From: Clostridia bacterium
Lineage (GTDB): Bacteria > Bacillota > Clostridia > Christensenellales > CAG-314
Assembly: GCA_900769665.1 (NCBI GenBank)
Contig: CAAGHL010000065.1
Coordinates: 1-17,081, forward strand
Length of the DNA stretch: 17,081 bases
Direction: 5' to 3'
A program made the position numbers and the translations under genes. This document shows, piece by piece, positions 13,040-17,081 of this stretch. Position 1 is the first letter of the stretch; each line of letters opens with the position of its first letter. Under the pieces are notes generated by a model. The model worked only from the letters and a program-made list of their open reading frames with translations. It made no database searches and was not told the DNA's origin.

Positions 13040-13719
13040 GCCAATTCCTCCGTTATATATTGCAATGCCGAGTTGACAAGTCGTAGTTGTTCCACCACTT
13101 TTTCGTCGGCACAATTGTTCAAAATTTCTTCATACGTATGCTTTTTTTTGTGCAAAAAGCATACAAAATCTTCGCCCTTTTCCACAAGGTTGTCCTTGCC
13201 GAAACAAAGTTGCAATTCGTCCAAAGTTTGTTGCTCGGCGCAACGCTCCGCCACAATCAAGTCGTAGTACTTGTCGGCATCGGCAAACATAACGTCGTGC
13301 AAAATTGCGTAGCCGTTGTTTGTCAACCACCTACGCACGTCCACTTGGTTGCGCATAGGTTGCAACACTAGTTTACTCGGCAAATACTTTGCACGGGTAA
13401 GTATCCCTATCGTTTCCAAACCGCCCATGCCTGCAATGCAAGCGCAGTCGACAAACACGTCGGGCAGTCCGTCACGACAAACAAAGGTTGCATTTGGCAA
13501 CAACTCTTGCGGACAGTTTGCCCTAGCCTTGGCAAGCGACGGTGCGGAAATATCGCAAAACACCACCTTTGCCGCACGCTTGTCCGTAAGTACGGAAATA
13601 CCGATGTATCCGTGGTCGCAACCGACGTCGGCAAACGTTTCGCATGCAGGTACGCTGTCGACAATCCTGCCCAAGCGATATGTAAGCGGTCTTCCGCCGC
13701 AATAGTACGGCTTACTCAA
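13036..13719 (-). CDS. trmK: tRNA (adenine(22)-N1)-methyltransferase TrmK
   Basis: 227 residues from a TTG start. TrmK (YqfN) methylates N1 of A22 in the D loop of certain tRNAs using S-adenosylmethionine. Visible motifs: the SAM loop ADVGCDHGYIGI (30-41; family norm D-x-G-x-DHGY), IAGMGG (95-100) and LVLQPMRNQVDVRRWL (117-132). No ATG is available near the expected N terminus; TTG at 13719 yields a start of the form M-S-K and overlaps the last 8 nt of rpoD. No strong ribosome site, so translation is probably coupled to rpoD; initiation at a nearby codon cannot be excluded. Position between rpoD and downstream gene matches Bacillus order. Confidence 0.9.
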   Translation of the reverse strand: MSKPYYCGGRPLTYRLGRIVDSVPACETFADVGCDHGYIGISVLTDKRAAKVVFCDISAPSLAKARANCPQELLPNATFVCRDGLPDVFVDCACIAGMGGLETIGILTRAKYLPSKLVLQPMRNQVDVRRWLTNNGYAILHDVMFADADKYYDLIVAERCAEQQTLDELQLCFGKDNLVEKGEDFVCFLHKKKHTYEEILNNCADEKVVEQLRLVNSALQYITEELA

Positions 13720-14764
13720 GGTAGTCACGCAATTTTTTGGATTTGCTGGGGTTACGCAACTTGCGCAACGCCTTTGCTTCGATTTGGCGGATACGTTCAC
13801 GAGTGACGTTGAACTCCTTACCGACCTCTTCCAAGGTACGTGTACGACCGTCGTCCAAGCCGTAGCGCAAACGGATTACCTTTTCCTCGCGAGGGGTAAG
13901 CTTGTGCAATGCGGCAATCAATTGCTCGCGCAACATACTTTGCGCCGCCATTTCGCTAGGCGCAACCGTCTTTGTGTCCTCGATGAAGTCCACAAGGTGG
14001 CTGTCCTCTTCCTCGCCGATGGGGGTTTCCAAGCTGACGGGGTCTTGCGCAATCTTTTGTATTTCCACCACTTTGTCTGCGGAAATGCCCATGTAGTCGG
14101 CAATTTCCTCCGGCGTAGGCTCACGACCCAATTCCTGCAACAAGGCACGTTGGGCACGCACTTGGCGGTTGATGGTTTCCACCATGTGCACGGGTATACG
14201 AATGGTACGCGCTTGGTCGGCAATAGCACGGGTAATGGCTTGGCGAATCCACCAAGTTGCGTATGTACTAAACTTGAAGCCCTTAGTGTAGTCAAACTTT
14301 TCCACGGCTTTCATCAGTCCCAAGTTGCCTTCCTGTATAAGGTCGAGGAACAGCATACCTCTGCCCACGTAGCGTTTGGCGATGTTGACAACCAATCTCA
14401 GGTTGGCTTCCGACAGCTTTTGCTTGGCTTCCTCGTCACCCTCCAACATACGTTTGGCAAGCTCCACTTCCTCTTCCGAGCTAAGCAGAGGCACCTTGCC
14501 GATGTCCTTCAAGTACATCTTGACGGGGTCATCCACCGCAACGTCGCCGATAGATTTGTACAGTGCGCTGTTGTCACGGTCGAATGTGTCCACAATCTTT
14601 ACACCGTTTTCTTCCAAGTAGCGGTAAAGCTCGGCGTTTTCCTCGGCGGTAATGCTCTTGACCTTTTCCAATTTCGCTTCCAACTCGTCAAAGGTGATGC
14701 GGTTGCCGCCTTTGGTCTTGATTTCGTCAAGCACTTCTTGAAAAAACGTTTGATTTACTTCCAT
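13712..14764 (-). CDS. rpoD: Primary RNA polymerase sigma factor (sigma-70/SigA)
   Basis: 350 residues, typical for Firmicute SigA with a short region 1.1 (VLDEIKTKGGNRITFDELE). DDPVKMYLKDIGKVPLLS marks region 1.2, ANLRLVVNIAKRYVGRG and LDLIQEGNLGLMKAVEKFD region 2.1-2.2, FSTYATWWIRQAITRAI regions 2.3-2.4 that melt and read the -10, and TLEEVGKEFNVTRERIRQI the region 4.2 helix-turn-helix that reads the -35. Start: AAGGAG 7 nt upstream, itself overlapping the dnaG stop codon; a longer open frame continues into dnaG and is rejected. The promoters in this window (TTGACA/TATAAT, 17-nt spacing) match what this factor would recognise. Confidence 0.98.
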   Translation of the reverse strand: MEVNQTFFQEVLDEIKTKGGNRITFDELEAKLEKVKSITAEENAELYRYLEENGVKIVDTFDRDNSALYKSIGDVAVDDPVKMYLKDIGKVPLLSSEEEVELAKRMLEGDEEAKQKLSEANLRLVVNIAKRYVGRGMLFLDLIQEGNLGLMKAVEKFDYTKGFKFSTYATWWIRQAITRAIADQARTIRIPVHMVETINRQVRAQRALLQELGREPTPEEIADYMGISADKVVEIQKIAQDPVSLETPIGEEEDSHLVDFIEDTKTVAPSEMAAQSMLREQLIAALHKLTPREEKVIRLRYGLDDGRTRTLEEVGKEFNVTRERIRQIEAKALRKLRNPSKSKKLRDYLE

Positions 14765-14775
14765 TTGTATACTCC

Positions 14776-16563
14776 TTATTTCAGAGAATTGATTTCGTTG
14801 CTGACCGAGGCAAGCTCCTTCAGCAGGCTTGTGTCCTCGGGATGTTGTTTGATTTGGTTGAGTAGCCGTTCCTTTTGCACACGCAACTTTTCCGTCTTGA
14901 TTACCCTCACGCACTCGTCAAAGTACTTGGCGTTGCGCTCGTACCGCTCCTTGGTGAAGTCGGTGTCCAGTAGCGGTTTCATTTGCTCGGGCGTGGCGTC
15001 GGGACAAAGGGTGTACACCATGTCTAGGCGAGGTTGCTCCCCCTTGGTCTTGCTGTCAAGGATGTAGTCGAACATCACCGACAGGAAGTTGTCGCCGTCG
15101 CACATCGGTTTGTCGGAAATACTTGCGTAACGCTCGCCGTTGAGCACTGCCGACAGCACAAAGTACTTGGCAATTTGCTCGGGCGTTTGTTGCGACGTTT
15201 GCTCGGCGGCGGTTTCCGCTTGTTCCTCGGTGACATCCCCTGCAAGCTTACGGTGAAGGTAGTCCTCGCTGTAACCCGTGCGGTTGCTAACCTCGGTGAT
15301 GTAGCGTTGGCGGCGTTCGTCGTCAAGTTGTTTCAGCATGGCAATTGCGCCGTTGATGTACTTGGGCAATGCGTCGTTGCGCTTGGCGCTGTCGCTACTG
15401 TTGATGGGAAACTCGTTGTCGAGCAACTTCAACTTGTAGTCGGGCAAGGGCAACGCTTTGCCGATAAGCCCCTCGAAAGCCTCCGCACCGTACTTTTTGA
15501 TGTATTCGTCGGGGTCTAGGTTTTCCGGCACGGTCATGACCATTACGTGCAGTCCTGCGTTGTCCAATATATCTAGTCCGCGCACGGTGGCGTGTTGCCC
15601 TGCCGCGTCGCCGTCGTAGCAAATGTACACGGTATCCGTCAGTCGGCTAAGCTTGGTGGCTTGTTCCTTGGTAAGGCTTGTCCCCATGCTGGCAACGGCA
15701 CGACGGAATCCTGCTTGGTACATGGCGATGACGTCCATGTAGCCCTCAACGACAACTAGGTTGGGCAACTTGTTTTGTTGCTTTTGCTCCTTGGCGATGT
15801 TAAGTCCGTACAGCTCGAAACGCTTGTTGAACAACATCGTGTCGTTGGTGTTTTTGTACTTGCCTCGGGAAATCTCACGTTCCGTAATGCCGCGTCCGCC
15901 AAAGGCAATCACCTTACCTTGCATGTTGAATATCGGTATGATCAGCCGATGCGACAACGGGTCGAAGTACCCCCAATCGGCACGCATAAGCACGCCTGCG
16001 CCTACGCAATCGTCGGGGTTGAAACCGCACTTCACTAGGTGCGTGTACAGCGCGTCTTCTGTGCCGAAACCCGTCCGTCCCGGGGCGTAACCGAATCCGA
16101 ACTTGCGCAAGGTTTCGTCGGTGAACTCCCGTCCGTGGATGTAGTCCATTGCCGCCTTGCCCGTAGGGGAGCGCAAAGCCTTGTAGTAGAACACTGCCGT
16201 TTCCCGACAGATTTTCAGGTACAAATCCCGTTTGCGTTTCTTTTCGGCGGCGGCTTTCTCGTCGTCGGCGTTGCGCTCCGGGATGGGGATATTGGCGCGA
16301 TTGGCAAGAAACTCCACCGCCTCCCACCACGTGAGGGACTCGTACTTCATGAGGAACTTTATTACGTCGCCGCTTTCGCCGCAACCGAAACACTTGAATA
16401 TTTGCCGTTGCGGACTGACGATAAAACTAGGCGTTTTTTCGCCGTGAAACGGGCAACGAGCCTTGAAGTTTGTGCCGTAACGACGAAGCTCCAAATACGA
16501 GCCGATGACGTCCACTATGTCGTTGGCGGCTTTGACTTTGTTGGCAAACTCAAGCACATCCAT
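14776..16563 (-). CDS. dnaG: DNA primase
   Basis: 595 residues. DnaG synthesises RNA primers on the lagging strand together with the replicative helicase. N-terminal CHC2 zinc finger: C37, H40, C58, C61 (CPFHGEKTPSF then KCFGCGESGDVIKF). Polymerase core includes HRLIIPI and AFGGRG. The Toprim fold carries EGYMD (273-277) and DGDAAG (317-322), the metal-binding acids. The C-terminal helicase-binding part (about 430-595) is poorly conserved but of normal length. AAAGGAGGA lies 11 nt ahead of the ATG, slightly long. Followed after 11 nt by rpoD: the classic Firmicute macromolecular-synthesis operon. Confidence 0.97.
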   Translation of the reverse strand: MDVLEFANKVKAANDIVDVIGSYLELRRYGTNFKARCPFHGEKTPSFIVSPQRQIFKCFGCGESGDVIKFLMKYESLTWWEAVEFLANRANIPIPERNADDEKAAAEKKRKRDLYLKICRETAVFYYKALRSPTGKAAMDYIHGREFTDETLRKFGFGYAPGRTGFGTEDALYTHLVKCGFNPDDCVGAGVLMRADWGYFDPLSHRLIIPIFNMQGKVIAFGGRGITEREISRGKYKNTNDTMLFNKRFELYGLNIAKEQKQQNKLPNLVVVEGYMDVIAMYQAGFRRAVASMGTSLTKEQATKLSRLTDTVYICYDGDAAGQHATVRGLDILDNAGLHVMVMTVPENLDPDEYIKKYGAEAFEGLIGKALPLPDYKLKLLDNEFPINSSDSAKRNDALPKYINGAIAMLKQLDDERRQRYITEVSNRTGYSEDYLHRKLAGDVTEEQAETAAEQTSQQTPEQIAKYFVLSAVLNGERYASISDKPMCDGDNFLSVMFDYILDSKTKGEQPRLDMVYTLCPDATPEQMKPLLDTDFTKERYERNAKYFDECVRVIKTEKLRVQKERLLNQIKQHPEDTSLLKELASVSNEINSLK

Positions 16564-16623
16564 GTGTGATTTGTTCCTCCTTTGTAGATTTTTACGTATA
16601 TCGTACGTGGCGTTTTGCCGTGT

Positions 16624-16653
16624 ATTTTACACGCTGACAAGCAACTGCAACAA
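16624..16653 (-). promoter_or_regulatory. Possible promoter of the dnaG operon
   Basis: On the minus strand TTGTTG (16653-16648), 18-nt spacer, TAAAAT (16629-16624). TTGCAG would give a 15-nt spacer. Weak, but the only plausible pair near the gene; leader about 55 nt. Confidence 0.4.
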
Positions 16654-16662
16654 CACCGCTTT

Positions 16663-16869
16663 TTACAAAATATCGCCGTCTACGCACGATTGTTTTGCCA
16701 TACGTAACACAAGCAAAAACACGCCGAAGATACTTCGACGATAGGGTTTCCATTCGCCATCACTAACCACCTTGGAGATGTCCTTTTCCGCGGCGTAGCC
16801 GTTTGTTGGATTAGCGACATTAACCGTACGAGCCCCACCACGTGGGTACACTTCAGCTCGCTTCCACAC
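16663..16869 (-). CDS. Doubtful 68-residue ORF beside the dispersed repeat
   Basis: A GTG-started frame, 100 bp upstream of dnaG on the same strand, containing YPRGGARTVNVANPTNGY and DGEWKPYRRSIFGVF. No ribosome site precedes the GTG. Its codons (cca, gct, aat, cgt) differ somewhat from the ggc/gcc/ccc-rich usage of the sure genes. An overlapping frame entering from the repeat side (ATG at 16951) ends shortly before it in a different frame, so it may be a fragment of a frameshifted ORF or part of a larger repetitive element linked to the 16949-17079 repeat. Not recognised as any family. Confidence 0.2.
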   Translation of the reverse strand: MWKRAEVYPRGGARTVNVANPTNGYAAEKDISKVVSDGEWKPYRRSIFGVFLLVLRMAKQSCVDGDIL

Positions 16870-16948
16870 AAAATTTACGAAAAAATTTCAATCTCCAAGG
16901 CACGAAGCGTTTTTGCGACACCCGAGCGTGCACGATTAAAGTTAGAGC

Positions 16949-17079
16949 CATAAGTAATCTAAGGCAATAAGCTAATAGTGGTCAAGCCTCGGCTTGCGGC
17001 GAGGTAATTAAAGGCAAACGACCGAACTCGTACTGGATGTACGTGGATGGGCGTTTAACGCCTAATTAGCCGCCGTCAC
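16949..17079. repeat. Dispersed repeat, copy 2 of 2
   Basis: Direct repeat of 12-138 with six substitutions over 124 aligned bases plus a 3-nt insertion near the end. In this copy pairing is better: CCTCG/CGAGG (16987-16991 with 17000-17004), CGTAC/GTACG in the centre, and GGC...TAATTA pairing with TAATTA...GCC outside. It runs almost to the window edge, so its true right border may lie beyond. Confidence 0.85.
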
Positions 17080-17081
17080 AC

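Noticed and set aside
12290..13267. 325-residue plus-strand frame
   Set aside because: Shadow opposite the Zn-ribbon and trmK genes; composition is that of a reverse-complement frame.
14765..14914. N-terminal extension of RpoD by 50 residues
   Set aside because: Would lie inside dnaG; a clear ribosome site and the standard region 1.1 start support 14764.
13784..15067. 427-residue plus-strand frame
   Set aside because: Lies opposite rpoD and dnaG; no start signal and no motif.
1..17081. CRISPR arrays, transposases, rRNA, defence or phage genes
   Set aside because: I looked for regularly spaced repeats and for such motifs on both strands and saw none; only the two 125-bp repeats and hairpins listed recur.

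Overview
This 17.1 kb window looks like chromosomal DNA of an uncultured Bacillota (Firmicutes) species, probably Clostridia-like. The reasons are the dnaG-rpoD-trmK gene order, a YlmH-type S4 protein, a type III glutamine synthetase, strong GGAGG ribosome binding sites and consensus sigma-A promoters (TTGACA-17-TATAAT type, several with an extended -10). Overall composition appears close to 50% GC by eye. No database search was possible; family calls rest on motifs read directly from the translations.

Layout. Positions 1-520: one copy of a ~125 bp dispersed repeat, a tRNA-like degenerate element with its own terminator hairpin, then an intact tRNA-Ala(CGC) with promoter and terminator, all reading on the minus strand. 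Positions 700-4594, plus strand: a PIN/NYN-like protein with a Q/T/E-rich tail, two tandem paralogous DHH/DHHA1 phosphoesterases (NrnA-like), and SurE. This is a cluster of nucleotide and small-RNA end-processing hydrolases. Positions 4595-5510: 0.9 kb without a convincing gene, except perhaps a small single-span membrane ORF on the minus strand. Positions 5511-9115, plus strand: a promoter, an attenuator-like leader, a CofE-like (F420-0:glutamate ligase family) protein and glutamine synthetase III. Positions 9135-9345: a perfect 20-bp hairpin, a G/C-run hairpin and a bidirectional terminator. Positions 9413-11156: divergent mrp (minus) and ylmH-like S4 gene (plus, apparently leaderless). Positions 11230-12091: a promoter, a 28-codon ORF whose stop codon overlaps an intrinsic terminator, a possible pseudoknot, then upp. 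Positions 12338-16563, minus strand: the macromolecular-synthesis operon dnaG-rpoD-trmK-Zn-ribbon protein, with tight overlaps. Positions 16664-17081: a small ORF of doubtful status and the second copy of the 125 bp repeat in the same orientation, so near-identical direct repeats bracket the whole region.

Most protein-coding content is housekeeping: replication priming, primary sigma factor, tRNA modification, pyrimidine salvage, Fe-S carrier, nitrogen assimilation, nucleotidases. The less ordinary parts are in the non-coding DNA. These are the upp leader (translated sORF plus terminator plus pseudoknot), the tRNA-like element beside tRNA-Ala, the attenuator-like leader ahead of the CofE-like/GSIII pair, an inverted repeat over the first NrnA promoter, and the bracketing repeats. 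I found no CRISPR array, transposase, phage gene or defence system in the window.
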